This document shows, in pieces, positions 13,382 through 25,791 of a stretch of 64,000 nucleotides of DNA. This DNA is from Cylicocyclus nassatus (Eukaryota > Nematoda > Chromadorea > Rhabditida > Strongylidae): positions 13,449,834-13,513,833 of the forward strand of contig CATQJL010000001.1 in NCBI GenBank assembly GCA_958299035.1, written 5' to 3'. The notes beneath the pieces are model-generated. The model made no database searches and was not told the origin of the DNA. It worked only from the letters and a program-made list of their open reading frames with translations. The first letter of the stretch is position 1, and each line of letters begins with the position of its first letter. Position numbers and translations under genes: made by a program.

Positions 13382-13821
13382 GTCGGAAATGCAGCGCGAT
13401 AAAGATTGCCGGGGCTTGTTTATAGAAAATAGTCAGTAGTGCAGTGATAGGTTTTAAATTGTTAGTAAAGCTTCTTAATCTTGTTATATTGTTGATATAA
13501 AAGTATTTTTATTGTACATATTGCTCAAATAAATTATCTCTGATGAATTTCCGTCTCAAACCGAAAGGCATTGCAACTGCGTCATACTTACCAGAATCAT
13601 TGTTGTTGTTTTTTTTTTTGAGTTGCTGTTGATATGACAAGTGGATATCACGAGGTCCATTCACGCTGAGGCTGAGTGCAAAAATTGATTGAGTGCAACT
13701 AGGGATGACTAGCTGCTCCGACCGTTCCATCCCTCCTACCGTCTCTTGCATAATTCACTATCATTTGAGGCCATTGTAGTGTGCAATCCAACGATAGTGA
13801 ATGGCCAAGTAGCCTGATGTC
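13382..13821. other. Short intergenic gap mtIF2 to LisH gene
   Basis: The 440-base gap contains an AATAAA at 13528-13533, about 150 bases after the mtIF2 stop, a plausible cleavage/polyadenylation signal. The next ATG is 290 bases further on the same strand. This spacing is a little wider than the usual 100-bp C. elegans operon gap but still compatible with co-transcription and SL trans-splicing. Confidence 0.5.
13528..13533 (+). terminator. Poly(A) signal AATAAA of mtIF2
   Basis: AATAAA lies in A+T-rich sequence about 147 bases past the mtIF2 stop codon. It is the only exact hexamer in this gap that I noticed on the + strand. Confidence 0.5.
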
Positions 13822-16800
13822 ATGGACGTTGAGAATGTGAAAATCATTGATGGACTGATTTTTGGATATCTTAGCCGGCAACAGGTGAGCATAAAGTCTT
13901 GTTGATATTCACGTGCGACTTTTAGAGCATGCTCTGTGCGAGATTCTACGCGAAATCCCTTGTGCTCATCATTACGGTTTTCCTGACCCTGAAATGTGTA
14001 ACTTGTCCTTTTTATTCTTAGCTTTGTACTAGACGTAATTGTGTTTCGTGGGAATCTGTATTAATTGTATCCTGCTCGAGGGAGACAAAAGTTAGGTTGT
14101 CGAGTCTGCGCGCGATCCATCCTTTTTTTTTATCACTATCTGTCTTGAGGGTGGTTTACATTACGCATTGCAATTAGCAGAACCATTGTGTATAACATGT
14201 GCGTCTATGATAATAGCATATCTAAAGGCACATGTTCCCTAGCACATAATCACCCTGTGAGCAATACAGTCTCTAAATCTAGTCAATCCGTTACAGTTTG
14301 GTTGAAGTTTCGATTTTTGAACAGGTACTTAGAACGCTTTGATGGACTTGTATGCAATTAGTAGTTGCCTCTATTATTGCGGCCAAACCAATTATTGTCC
14401 TTTCAAATCTCCAGTAGGTGTCATAGAAGGTATAGAACTAGTGTAAACATTTAATCGCCGAGTATTCATTGCGTTTCTTCGTTGAATATTCATTCTCTGA
14501 GGATTTTTGATTCGTGTATGTTGTGATAATGATTTGAATGCTAACAGCGTAGTATGTCAGCCATAACAAAATAGAAAGTTCGACATTGAGTAGTGGCTTT
14601 TAAAAGGACATGAATACTCGCCTCTTTTGTCAATTGTTTACTCTCCTGTTGTTGTGAGATGTTTTTGCAGCAAAAATATGGAAGGCTTTTGCTTCGTTTT
14701 GTTTTCCAAATAACCAGGTGGTACTTATATTCTACTTTTGTGAGGTTTTGGCATTATATACTCTATAGTTATTCCAGTACCACGAAACTCTACGCTCTCT
14801 TTGCAATGAGGCGCCCTCCCTTCGTGATGCTAGGAATCGCTTCCAGACTGATGCGGGTGTCTTTATACAAGTTAATGATCAGCTGCATGACAAAACACTT
14901 GAGCAGATAATTCAGGCAAGTTTCACAGTTGTCCTTCAATTAAGACGGATCTGATGTTATTCAAATACATCTGTTAGGCTATTTTTTATCTCTTTTCAGG
15001 CTTTTGCAGTTGTCGGTCGTTTCGATGTCACTCCTGAGCTCATTGACTTTGGTGTACGTCTGCGCAGTTTGACTAATGAGTTTTCTACGTTGACATCGAT
15101 GAGAGGACGGAGTTTGAGGTACTTTTTGTTGGTTTTCAAAGTTTTTTTTTGTGTGAACTGGTGATTTTCTTTTTTTACGTTTGAGAAACACAACTTTATT
15201 TTTCTTTGTAATGGGGACATACGACGATTCAGTTTATATGTGGTAGAGCTTTTAGTGATAATCAGCTGAAACTTTACGGGAAAAGAGCGTACAGCAAGAC
15301 GCACCAAAGCCGTCAGACTCCTTCCAACACCTCTCTCCGTTGCGAAACAGCCTCAACGGCAGCTCATCGTCCTACTGTTTACTGGTTTGTTTGCTGTGCT
15401 TTTGTTCTCTTTCTTTATCTATTTTTGTGTTGAACTTGAGTTTTTGAGTGTCTAGGTTTTTTTACTTTTATGAAGAGATACATTGACTCTCATTATGTTA
15501 TAATCCCATGTATTTTTTGATTCTTGGCTTGATGCCATCAATTTTTTGGTCTCTACGGTTGTTTTCAGTGTTACACCATCAAATGATGCCGAGTATGTAC
15601 GACAGTTACACGAGAATGCTGTCAGTGCCAGTATGGAGCATAGCGCACAGCAACAACCACCTAGTCAGCAGGATCTTAGCTATAACTACCAGTCACAGGC
15701 AAGTTCAGGTTTAGCTTTGGGAGTTACCAAAAAAAAAAACTGGGGAAAACGCAAAAATATGTCTTTTCTTACAGCAGCATGTTACCTCATCGTTTACGGT
15801 GCCCTCATCATCCCTATTTGTCCCTCAACCTGCTGTGCAGAGCTCCACTGTGACCACTGTCCAGGTAACATTGTCATATGTGGATTTTTATATGAACTCG
15901 AATGCATCTTGCAGACCCAGTCAACCCAAAACACCCCTTCTTATCAAACCAGCCAAATTTTGCCATCAGTGCAGCCTTCCGCAATTAGCGAAGAATCCTC
16001 GATCATGGATTATGGAGTGAATGTGAAAAATCAAGAAAATATGGAACTTACGCCTCAGATAAATGCCATAGGCACCCCAGTGTTAGTTCGTCCGCTATGT
16101 CGACCCAGCTATAGAGTGTATTCTAATCTTTTCAGCGCCGTTGTAGACCCAGGACAAGGAAGCTCTCAAGCACACATGAGCTCTTCATTCACCTCAGAAA
16201 GTGGTGAGCAACAAATAATACACCGTGTGAATTTTGCATTCATTTCATCTCAGGCGCTCACAAGCGAAAAACGGCTGTGCCACATCGCCGTGAAGAGCTG
16301 GTAGCACATACTGCGCAGTCTCTCATCGTACCAAATGGCGTGCTGCTGGATTTGGAGGCAGACGGAGCTGCTAGTACCACATCGGTGGGCTTGCATAATG
16401 TCAGGGTTCACTTATTCTTTAGTTGCTATCCTTTGTTTTTCTGTCTATTTATTTACAGTCGCTTAAGTTTTTTATATGGTGCTGCATAATTTTCTGCATC
16501 GTGCATGAAAATATGGATTCTTCGAGGGCAGACAATAGAGTAATTGACTAGATGCTAATCTCGTTTTATTTTTTCACCATAGACTAAATACAGCAAACGT
16601 AAGTTTGCGAATATAGGTGATATAGGAGTAGAATAAAAATGCGCCTTGAAAGAAGGCATCCTAACAACTGTTTGCTTCTCTTTTTTTGTCATGAATGATG
16701 GTGCTGTGTTAACCTCTGATCTTTCATCTCGCAGGTCGATGCCATTCAGTCATACTTTTTGCATTTCTAGCAAGTCTCGCTGCTATCTAACATAGACGAC

Positions 16801-19800
16801 TCCGCCATGCAGTGCTTAGATCGATTGATCAATGGGAATCTCGATGAGGTATTTTTGCTTGTTTTTTCCTTCAAAGTGACTCTGCTTTGTTACATATTTT
16901 TTTCTCAAGGTATTTCCTTTTTGTGATGACCATGATCTGTCCGAATTTGCTGCGACTATGGAGAATCCTTTCCCTCCCAACAAAACTAACGAAAATGAGC
17001 CCGAACAGGCAAGATTTCACTCGCGAATGTTTTTGCTATAAATCATTCTGTGTTTGAAGGGTGCCGATAACGTTGTTGAAGATGCGGCGCCACCTCCATT
17101 AGATGTAGGACCGTCACATAGTCCTCCCCCACAAGACTCAAACTCGAAAAATCGATCATTCGATGATGGCGAAATTATCAGCGATGAGAGCAATCAGGTT
17201 GGTCGCAGTCACCTTTGAAATTTGATCTTGTGTTCTAGTTTACTTCGTAATATTACTTGGAACATCTAAGAGGTAGATTTTTATTTTTCTTAGGCTAAAG
17301 CATCAAAAACGAACTCTCTGGAAAACTTTGCTGCAAAGATGGAAGAACGCGAAGTTGCAACTCCACCACCTGCATCTAACGATACAGGGCATTCGTCCAT
17401 CGACTCGGGGTAAATTTAGTTTCATTATTTTTTTCATTTGAGTGTATTTTACCTGCCCCAAATATTCCATAATCGAAAGACGACTTTTGGAGTTTTGGAG
17501 ACTTTTGGAGAGTCTCTTTTTTTGCGTTGGTTTCTCGGTTTCTTCAAACTTGGTATTGCATTGGATACATGAAACATGCCCCCACGAGTTTTTCAGCTAA
17601 AGAACTTGCAATTATTATTTTAGCCTAATTTTTTTCAGCAAAGGTCGGCGTGACGAGAATAGAAAAATAGCGGATCGCTTGAGGGAATTCGGGCGTAATC
17701 CACCTAAATCAGATCTCAGAGTAAGTATTTAGTCTTCACATGTTGAAAACTCAGGTCTTTTGTTTCTCAGGAAGCTGTCCCCTAACAAGGTTGTTCAGTC
17801 GAAGCGGCTCCAGATGGGCTATATACTTCCTTGGAGGGCATGGAACGCAGATTTCATATCCCATGTTTTTTAAATTCTATTACCCTTCCATGATTCCTGA
17901 CTTACGAGATCTGGCCCTTTTTTGATGAAACTCAACGCGCAAAACCGAAATAGTTGTTACGGTCTCATCTGTATTTGTCAGTTTTAAATGAATAGTCTCG
18001 CGCGTTCATATTTTCGTCATAGGAACTTTCGTTAAATCCTCTGCTAGAAAAGCACCAAATAAGTCGATGACTGTTTAAAGGGCGTTTCATGTCTCCAAGC
18101 CAGTGTACATCACATTTAGGCCATTTCGACTCATCCTTTGCTTGTAAGTTTGAGTCTTTGTTTCTTTTTTTTTTGGCTTGCTAGACTGCTAGATGAAGGA
18201 ATGCAAATTGTTTTTTTGGATTATGAACTTGCTGTTTATTTTAGAAAACTAGCATGGATAGAACAGATTCCCGTGAAACTAGCAGCCAAGAGGCAAGAAA
18301 TGTTTCTCGATCTTCTCCTTCCGGTGCGGTTGTAGGACGCCCATCGAGAGATCGTGATAGGTTTGTGTTTTTACTCCATTCAAAGTTTTTGAATCACGAA
18401 ATTTATTGCAGACGCTTATCAGCGTTGTTCGACGAAGGCAGCGCGCCATCGTCACGAGACTCGTCCCCGCATCGCGAACGGCTGAGCAAGAAAGAGGAAG
18501 AACGAAGGAGACGAGAGAAAGAGATGGAGAAAGAGCGACAGCGAGATAAAGAGAGACTGAGGAGACAAAAGTTGGTTCTGGCGGTGTTAGTTCGCTTTCA
18601 GTATTCTAGTTTCTTTCTAGGAGAGAACGCGAAGCACAAAGAGATCGCGAGCGGTCGCACCGCAATAGCCCTGATCGCAAAACGACTGACAAACGACCCC
18701 ATCGCGATGAAGAAGAGAAAGTGCGAGATACCAGGTCAAAAGAAAGGAAGCGTGAGCAAGTTGAAGAACAGAAGGTTGTGGATGAAGCTGAAAAGAGGAA
18801 AGCAGAGGAGAGAGCGCGTAGAGAAATGATCAAAAAGAAGAAAGAAGAGGAACTGGAAGCGAAAAGACAAGCTGAGTTGCAAAGAAGAGCGGAAGCCATG
18901 CGTAGGAAAGAAGAAGAAAGTCGTAGAAGACGTGAAGAAAAGGAACGTCAGGAGGAGAAACGTCGGGAAGAACAGAGACAAAGGGAGGAAGAGCGAGTCC
19001 GTCGTGAAGAGGAAAGGAAGAGAAAAGAGGAGGAACAGCGCAGAGAAGAGGAAGAAGCAAGGAAATTGGCTGAGTTAGAAGAACATAAGGAAGACGTAGA
19101 TGAAGAAACGGCGGAAGAAGCGGATAAAAGTGACGAGGAAGCGGATCAAGCTGATTCTGGAGACTCTGACGACGCAGCTGCATCGGAGGACAATCAAACA
19201 GCCAAAAATTACAGTGAAGACGAGGAAAACCAACCCAGAAAAGAAGTTTCCGTGCAGGAACAATGGGTACATCCGAAGAAACTTGAGCAGAAGAAAACGT
19301 CGGAGTCGTCCACTAGCAGGAGCATAGAGGAGCCACAACAGGAAAATGTGGAAGATCTCAATCCAAGTGGGGAAAGTGAGGAGAAAAAGAAGAAGTATAG
19401 AGACGACCACCGATCCAATCGCAGTTCGTCAGATGTTCGAAAGGTAGTCAATTTTTCATGTCTTTTGAAAAATTTTGAACTAGAACGACGCGGCCGTTTA
19501 TTTTATAGCCGTTGTTTGTAAGGCCTAAGTTGATCATTGACTGTTCTGATAGGCATGCACGACCGCCTGCTAAGGAGACCACTTTGTCTGCATTGAATTT
19601 TATTGCTTTTATCAAGTAAAGATCATAGTGTTGCAGAATCTCCCCACACCTTCTTCATCTCGACGTCGAGAAGACTCGAAAAGGCAGCCGGCTAGACCAT
19701 TGGAGCCTGGCATGATGATGAGTGATACCCATGTGTTGGATAGGATCAATAAGGAAATGGAAAGCCTGTCTTCAAGGTAAGCATACCTACTCCGATTGTT

Positions 19801-22800
19801 GTGGCTGTCTGTCCTCATGATTGAAGATAAGTGCCGTTGTACTCTTCATGTTTTGCAGAAACCGCACTAGCCAAAATCGATCTCCAGAAGACACAGCGAC
19901 CAGCTCAAGGAGTACACCATCTACTAAAGTTAGTCATTAATGATATTCGCCATTGAAATCTGTGATTTTTTTCACTTCTGACTCGATGATCTGTTTGGAG
20001 TAGAAGTTGTTGTTTAGATACCGAAGCGTGATGCTCCCGTGGACTACGCTCAGGTTTTGTTCTCCAATGCACCAGTGATAAAGAGGACGCCTCCTACTGT
20101 GGAAAAGAAGGTAAGCACTGCTTTCCCATCTCCTTTTGGTCTTTTTTTTCAAATCAAAAGTTAAAGCGGTTTCTTCTCTTGCAAACGAAATTCTACAAGG
20201 TCTATGATGTTATCCCGCATACCGCAATGGTCGCGATGTTTCTCACCTGCGTCTTTGAATGTATTTTTACTAGATTTTTGAAAACACGCCAAATTTAAAA
20301 TTTCTATTCTTTGGGCAAATCTCTTTTTCCAGAGGAATCTTGTGATATCCAGTGGTCTAACGACAGACCATCCCAATCAGTTGGTGTTTTCTAAGGCCCA
20401 TTCATCCAGACGTAAGTATTTCAGAGCTGTTATATCGATATAATGCAAACTTTGTTGCTGTCGACTCAGTCCGCACTACCACATGCCGCATTTAATGACT
20501 GCATAGCTTTTTCAGTGGGGATGTTTTTGGAGAAGGCCAGCGATAAACATAGGAGGCTGATGATCGAACATGACGGAGAATCTGAAGTGGCCTCTCCATT
20601 GTATGAGGTACAATTTTCGTTTGGTTTCCATCAAAAAAGTTAATAAATAGCCTTCACAGGACCCTGATCATGGTGGCGCTCGCTCTCCATTTACTGTCTC
20701 GCAGTATTCTCGACAATCATCGCAAAGGTACGCACCGCAAAAGCGACCTATGCCGGCCTCGAGCATGGATTCTTACCTAGGATCTCCGGCACAGGTGAAA
20801 ATTTCTTGAATATATTGGTGGAGCAAACATTCATTCTTCACCGTCACGCGGTTGTGTACAGTCGAGTAAAGTTTCAGCTTAATGTAGTGTGCTTGCACTG
20901 TAGGTTAAACGTGGTAGTTGTACGCGAAGAAATAGCTACGCCTGGTGATGCCTTCCAATTGCGCGCGCAGAGCCGATATTACTGGCGTGGCTAATTGTTT
21001 AGGGAACGGCCATAGGTTGTCGGGTTGTCGATGTTGTCGGAGTTGCCGAGGTTGCCGGTCGTCGTAGGACCTCATGATAGCCTACACGTTTCGCGCGCTC
21101 TCTAAACTGTCTCTGACCTCGCAACCCCGACAACACTGACAACACCGACAACCTATGGCCGTTCCCTTATGCGCAAATTTTACCGCATCTCACCTACACT
21201 GCAAGCACACTATAATTAAGCGGAAGATCTACTCGACTGAATAAACACAGCGCCCATGCCCTTTGTGTATGAGGCAACAAGCGCAGCCAATCCGGTTAGG
21301 ACAGTGGCCCCACGTAAATTCTTAACATTTGTGTCATCTCTTCCTTTGGAAATAAGTTTGCTCGTTTGCAGAAGCTGCCGCATAAAAATTTTGGAATCAA
21401 AACCATTGTCAGGAAAAATCAAGGTTAAAAATGAGGTAATGACGACCAGCTGCGTAAACAACGGAAGTCAGTTCCTCCTGCAGATTAGACCGCGTCTTTG
21501 GCGCTCATGAACCTGCGAACACAGGAGCTGATTTGTCTACTTTACATAAGCGCTCGGGATGCAGGATTGAACTGCGATTTCCTTCAGGAATGGTCGAAAG
21601 TAGACACAGTTTTTCCTGTTTGAATAGTTCATCCATAAACTTTTTATTCCTTATGATTTCCTTGGTGAATTGTGAGACAAATTCAAATGTACTTTTCAAA
21701 TCGAGAAGGCGAAAAACACCATCTTATATTTCGCACTACTGGTGAACTTCAACAATGTATGCATAGGCTAGTAGTAGATTTAGCGGTAAGTACAGTGCCG
21801 ACTTGCGATAACAGCATGGAATTGCCTATCCAAACTTGAAATATGCGCTCTGTGGCCATTTTGCATGCCCAAATCGCCTAAAGTGACATTCAACCTAGTT
21901 TAAGCGAAAACTGGAATGGCGGGCCATACTTAATCCGCTTGATCTATTTCGCTCCATCTACTTCGCTATTAGTCAAATCAGTAAACTAACCAATAGCGAA
22001 GTGATCAAGCGGATCAAGTGGAACATCCGCTTCGCTATTGGCCAGTTCAGTGATTTGTCGAAGTGGATGAAGTGGACAAAGATCAAATATGGCGTGGAAT
22101 GTTTCGTCTACTTCGGGATGAAACAGATTTTATTAGCACAGCTATTTGCTCAGATTGAAGTGATAAACAGATTTGATTTCGGATAAGCTGTCGCGGATTG
22201 GACCCCCAGCTTCCCACGTCAGTGGATACGGCTAGCCTGCATCGGCGTATGGGAGCTGCGGATCTTCTCCGAAGGGTCCAACGTCACTTGGGGCGGTAGT
22301 CAAGCTTGCACTGAATGCCGTTGTGCCTGCCACACGATATGCGTCAAACTCTTAGAGGCCCTGAGCTACCAGCTTACCTAGCTAAGTTTGTAGCCTAAGG
22401 CGCTGACTCTGTTCTCACTATCGCCAACCGGGGCCATAACAATTGGGCATTAGCTAGCATCGTGCCAGTCTTCAGACGGATCTAACGGATCTAGACTATA
22501 TATGATGACAACCTATACATAACACGATATTACTCGGGGCCACAATCGAGCTGGGGCTCACCGCACCAATCAATAATCACAGGCTATCGAATACCCACCA
22601 TTTATCTTCATCACATACTCAAACACAAGGGGAGAGTACAACCAGCCAGACATCAAAATCTAGGGGACAGTAAATCGGAAACCCCCGAGGCGGTTTCGTC
22701 GACATGTGTCAGGCGCGAGGGCACCCGGAATTACCTCGTCTGCTGAGTGGGCAATCCCCCATGGCACGGTTGATGTAGACGTACGCGTGAGTTGGGGAAG

Positions 22801-25791
22801 GCGCTGCATCGATCGACTGGTGAAGATGGAACTTGGAGCGACCGCTCACTAGGTGACACTGTGACGACTATGTGACTAATTTGAAAGCTGCGGCAGATAT
22901 AGCGGTGAGAAGGGGGGACAGCGCGAGGATGGCGTTTTGGGACCCTTTACAGCGGTCGGCGGACTCCCCCAAAGAAATCGCGAATCCGCTACATAAGGGA
23001 TCGTTCAGACCGCGCACAAAGGCGCCGTAACTACCGTACTAAAGCGCAGCGATTTGCCGGCGAAGTACCATATTGGAATACGCGTGAAATACAGCGCGCG
23101 TTTGCGCGTATTGTCCCCTCCACAGATCGTGCTAGGTACTTTTGGTCTGCGTCTCACAAGGGAACGATCCCAACTTAAGGTGGCGAATTGGAATAAACCA
23201 CATACCATTGGATGCGTCTTGATGAGCTGATTTCAAATCTACCTTCAGTATCTGCGACAACGTTATTTGGAAGAAGTTATGAAAGGTTGAAAATGTGAAG
23301 TAACGGGGGTTTTGATGCATAATTTGCTTTAAAATCCAACTTGGAAGTGCACGACTAGCATCATATTGAGTGTACTGATTTCACGGAATGCTCACATTCA
23401 AAAGAAACGCAAATAAATGTTCTTGAACAGCTAGAAAGCAATTAAAGTTCTTTGGTAAAGGCTATGAGCAATGAAAAGTCCAAATTTGGGAAATATACAG
23501 GGCAATACCTCGAAAATCAGTTGTTCAAAAACGCTTATTTGTGTTTCTTTAGAGTGTGAGCATTCCTAGAAATCAGTACACTCAAAATCATGCTAGTCAT
23601 ACACTCCCAAGTTGGATTTTGAAGCGAATTATGCACTAAAACTCCCGTTACTTCACATTTTTAACCTTTCATAACTTCATCCAAATAACGTTGTCGCAGA
23701 TATGAAAGGCAGATTTGCAATCAGCTAATCAAGAGGCATCTAATGATATGCGGTTCACTCCAATTCGCCACCTTAAGTTGGGATCGTTCCCTTGTCAGAC
23801 CTGCCGCTTGTGGCTAACATGTTGGCAACGTGACAACAACATGTTTGTAACATGCCCCAACATGTTGGCAGAACATTTTGGCCACGCCAACATGTTGCTG
23901 CATGTTGCCAACGTGTTGCTGCCAACGTTGCCAATATGTTAGTCACACGTGGCACGTCCGCGACGCCACAGGGGTAGCACGATCTGTGGAGGGGACGACA
24001 TGTTAGTACAAGTAGCTCAACGCACAACGCGCGCTGTATTTCACGCATATTCCAATATGGCACTTAGCCGGCAAATCCCTGCGCTTTGGCAGTTCCGGCG
24101 CCTTCGTGCGCCTTTGCGCGCTTTCGTGCGCCTTTGTGCGCCTTTGTGCGCGGTCTGAACGATCCCTAAGCTGCCGAAAATTTTGGCTTGTCTGCCGTTG
24201 GAAACGCGATTTGCTTTTCGCATAGCGCCTGCGAACCGTCAAAAGTAACGTACAAAATAATTATATTATTGCTCAGTGCCTCAATATGTCAACAAGAGCA
24301 GACATCCCAAATAATAGAAAGCTTGCGAGATCCTTATCATTACAATTTCATGGTGGGATTTACGAAGCACTAGGTTTCAAAGTTATATGTGGAATGAATG
24401 TTTTACCGATAATGTTGCATGCCAGGAAGGTTGTGGTGGAGTCGAGAGTTTCTAATCCAGCTTAGAAGCCATTACCACTGGGTACTCTTATACCTTTCAT
24501 CACAGTCATCAGCGCTGTAGGCAGACTCGTAGACGAGAAATTCCATTTAGTTGGAGTGATCTGGTTTGAAACGATTTCAAAAAAAGTTCAGAGAGAATGA
24601 TTATAAAGATGGTAAACAAGTGAATCTGTGTAGAGCTGCCGGGAAACGGTCAAGAGGCGCGATTTCTCCGGCTGTCACTAACTTAAAACTCCAGTTTAGT
24701 GCTACGCGAGTCTTCAAAAGGTACCAGAAAAAGTGCACGAGCTTACTACCTGTGTGAGGTTACCACTTGCGGAGTTTGGTGGCTTTTGCTGAAAAACGGA
24801 CCGAAATATTTATAAATCTGTTCTTAACTGCTTTTCATGGGTTTTTGACCTTAAAAATTGCTTTTCTGAACCGATTCCAAGGTATTAAGATTGAACAACT
24901 CATGTAACTATCTAATACTTCTCCTCTTAAAATTTGACTATTTCTAGAAAGTCATAAAACACTTATTATGTGATATTTGGTGTCCATCTGGCAATAAAAA
25001 TCGCGCCTCTTGACATGCACCCAGAGCTAGACAACAGCGATTATTTATGGGGGCAGGACGAGAATTTAGGGATCGGTCATGTGGGTCTTTGTACTGCACG
25101 TCTACCTAGTAGATGATGAATAATGGCGGTTCTGGCCCGCATCGATGCCGCTAAATTCATTTGGATAGTTGAAACAATTGAAATTGAAACAGGACAGAAA
25201 AATTCAAAAACCAATTTGAAAGTTCTTTTTATGCCTGGCTTCTGCAGTTAGTTTCGTTATTTTTGTGGAGACGTAGCACTTCGAATAATCAAGATGATTT
25301 TAGAAGGATTCAAAAGTCTTTTAGCTTGAGCGAGCAACTATTGGTTTAGGATATGAAGCTTGCAAAATTCTGTGAAGCCTAAAATCTAAAATCCATGGAT
25401 AAGACTTCAAATGAATTTAGTTATACAGGCTTTAATTTTTTGGCTATTTTTTGGAACAGTATTACTTCTGCCAGGGAGGGGAGGGGGAGGGGGGAGGGTG
25501 CGAAGAAGGTACGTGACATTAGCTTCTATTATTCCCTTCGCCCCCTTTCCATTCGAAAAAAATTTACTGTAGTGAGGTGTGGTGCAGCACATGCAGTATA
25601 TTTTCTAATCAGAAAACGAAATATGGCGCAGCAGCTTCGTTTAGCCTCATTGTATGCAAGCAACTTATTTTCAGAGCTCGCCAGACATCAGAGATGCTGA
25701 TTCTACTTCATCTCGGTCATCGAGCAAAAAACCAAAGATTGATCTGTCTCGAATGCCAGATATTATAGACAAGTTGTATAGTAATAAGTAA
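13822..25791 (+). CDS. LisH-domain protein with long charged helix, NPAT-like? (23 exons)
   Basis: Family uncertain. Exons: 13822-13884, 14778-14915, 15000-15118, 15247-15384, 15569-15698, 15775-15864, 15915-16203, 16254-16384, 16771-16848, 16910-17008, 17060-17197, 17294-17409, 17639-17720, 18245-18360, 18412-18570, 18621-19443, 19637-19776, 19859-19928, 20018-20110, 20333-20411, 20516-20607, 20660-20794, 25675-25791; 1144 residues with all phases consistent. Residues 1-35 form a LisH-type motif (DGLIFGYLSRQQYHETLRSL), followed by a helical stretch resembling the NPAT N-terminus. Next come Ser/Thr/Gln/Pro-rich segments and an acidic linker. About 300 residues of E/R/K-rich sequence follow (EEERRRREKEMEKERQRD type), predicted single-helix or coiled coil, then an acidic stretch. 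The C-terminus is Ser-rich and ends KKPKIDLSRMPDIIDKLYS, with an NLS-like KKPK. NPAT is a nuclear histone-gene coactivator of about 1400 residues; other LisH proteins are possible. Start of exon 4 could be 15292 instead. The donors of exons 2 and 10 are GC. Confidence 0.72.
20850..21255. repeat. Long inverted repeat surrounding a smaller MITE
   Basis: The left arm near 20855-20910 (CAGTCGAGTA, TTAATGTAGTGTGCTTGCA) is complementary to the right arm near 21190-21250 (TGCAAGCACACTATAATTAA, TACTCGACTG), with scattered mismatches. The centre is occupied by the 165-bp element at 21002-21166. It is probably an older foldback element with a younger insertion. No clear target-site duplication is seen at the outer ends. 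Confidence 0.6.
21002..21166. mobile_element. PIF/Harbinger-like MITE, TSD TTA
   Basis: The ends are GGGAACGGCCATAGGTTGTC and its complement GACAACCTATGGCCGTTCCC. Immediately outside are TTA (20999-21001) and TTA (21167-21169). A 3-bp T(T/A)A duplication with G-rich TIR ends is the signature of PIF/Harbinger elements. At 165 bp it has no coding capacity and must depend on a transposase elsewhere. Confidence 0.75.
21936..22085. repeat. Dispersed hairpin repeat, copy 2
   Basis: Two head-to-tail units each carry CTTCGCTATTGG or its complement, flanked by GATCAAG/GTGGA motifs, forming a hairpin (ACTTCGCTATTAGT...ACCAATAGCGAAGT). It is the same family as 1683-1780. Boundaries are approximate. Confidence 0.55.
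22190..22990. other. G+C-rich block of probable retroelement origin
   Basis: About 800 bases are clearly richer in G+C than the rest of the intron, and contain no long ORF on either strand. The sharp composition change next to transposon ends suggests an inserted fragment, perhaps the untranslated part of a non-LTR retroelement. I cannot name a family. Confidence 0.3.
22997..24166. mobile_element. PIF/Harbinger-like non-autonomous element, TSD TAA
   Basis: Left end GGGATCGTTCAGACCGCGCA and right end complement TGCGCGGTCTGAACGATCCC are exact. They are flanked by TAA (22994-22996) and TAA (24167-24169). The arms stay alignable for about 150 bases (for example CACAGATCGTGCTA against TAGCACGATCTGTG). 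The right arm has an expanded tandem GTGCGCCTTT motif at 24105-24158. A second foldback element is inserted inside (23157-23794), and a CAACATGTTG-rich segment lies at 23815-23945. There is no transposase ORF. Confidence 0.78.
23157..23794. mobile_element. Nested foldback element, TSD TCA
   Basis: The ends are CAAGGGAACGATCCCAACTT and AAGTTGGGATCGTTCCCTTG, exact complements, with TCA on each outer side (23154-23156 and 23795-23797). The arms extend about 200 bases inward (for example AACGTTATTTGGA near both ends), leaving a central single-copy part around 23400-23520. It lies wholly inside the larger Harbinger-like element, so it arrived later. Confidence 0.72.

Larger units (their letters stand above)
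20795..25674. other. 4.9 kb last intron filled with foldback elements
   Basis: The intron runs from GTGAAA after exon 22 (CAG) to TTTTCAG before the last 39-codon exon. It holds nested inverted repeats (20850-21255, 21002-21166, 22997-24166, 23157-23794), a hairpin repeat (21936-22085) and a G+C-rich block (22190-22990). Sequence 24170-25670 shows only simple A+T-rich DNA and a short purine tract (GGGAGGGGAGGGGGAGGGG) near 25476. Confidence 0.7.

Noticed and set aside
15546..16304. Single 252-codon ORF through three exons of the LisH gene
   Set aside because: It reads through two introns by chance; splicing gives consistent S/T/Q-rich sequence and correct phases downstream.
18606..19451. Long minus-strand Leu/Phe/Ser-rich frames
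   Set aside because: They mirror the E/R/K-rich coding exon of the LisH gene; GAA/AAG codons read backwards give Phe/Leu.
23773..24242. Open frames of 60-96 codons with repeated RRTKA or NML motifs
   Set aside because: They lie inside the Harbinger-like element and reflect tandem DNA repeats, not protein.
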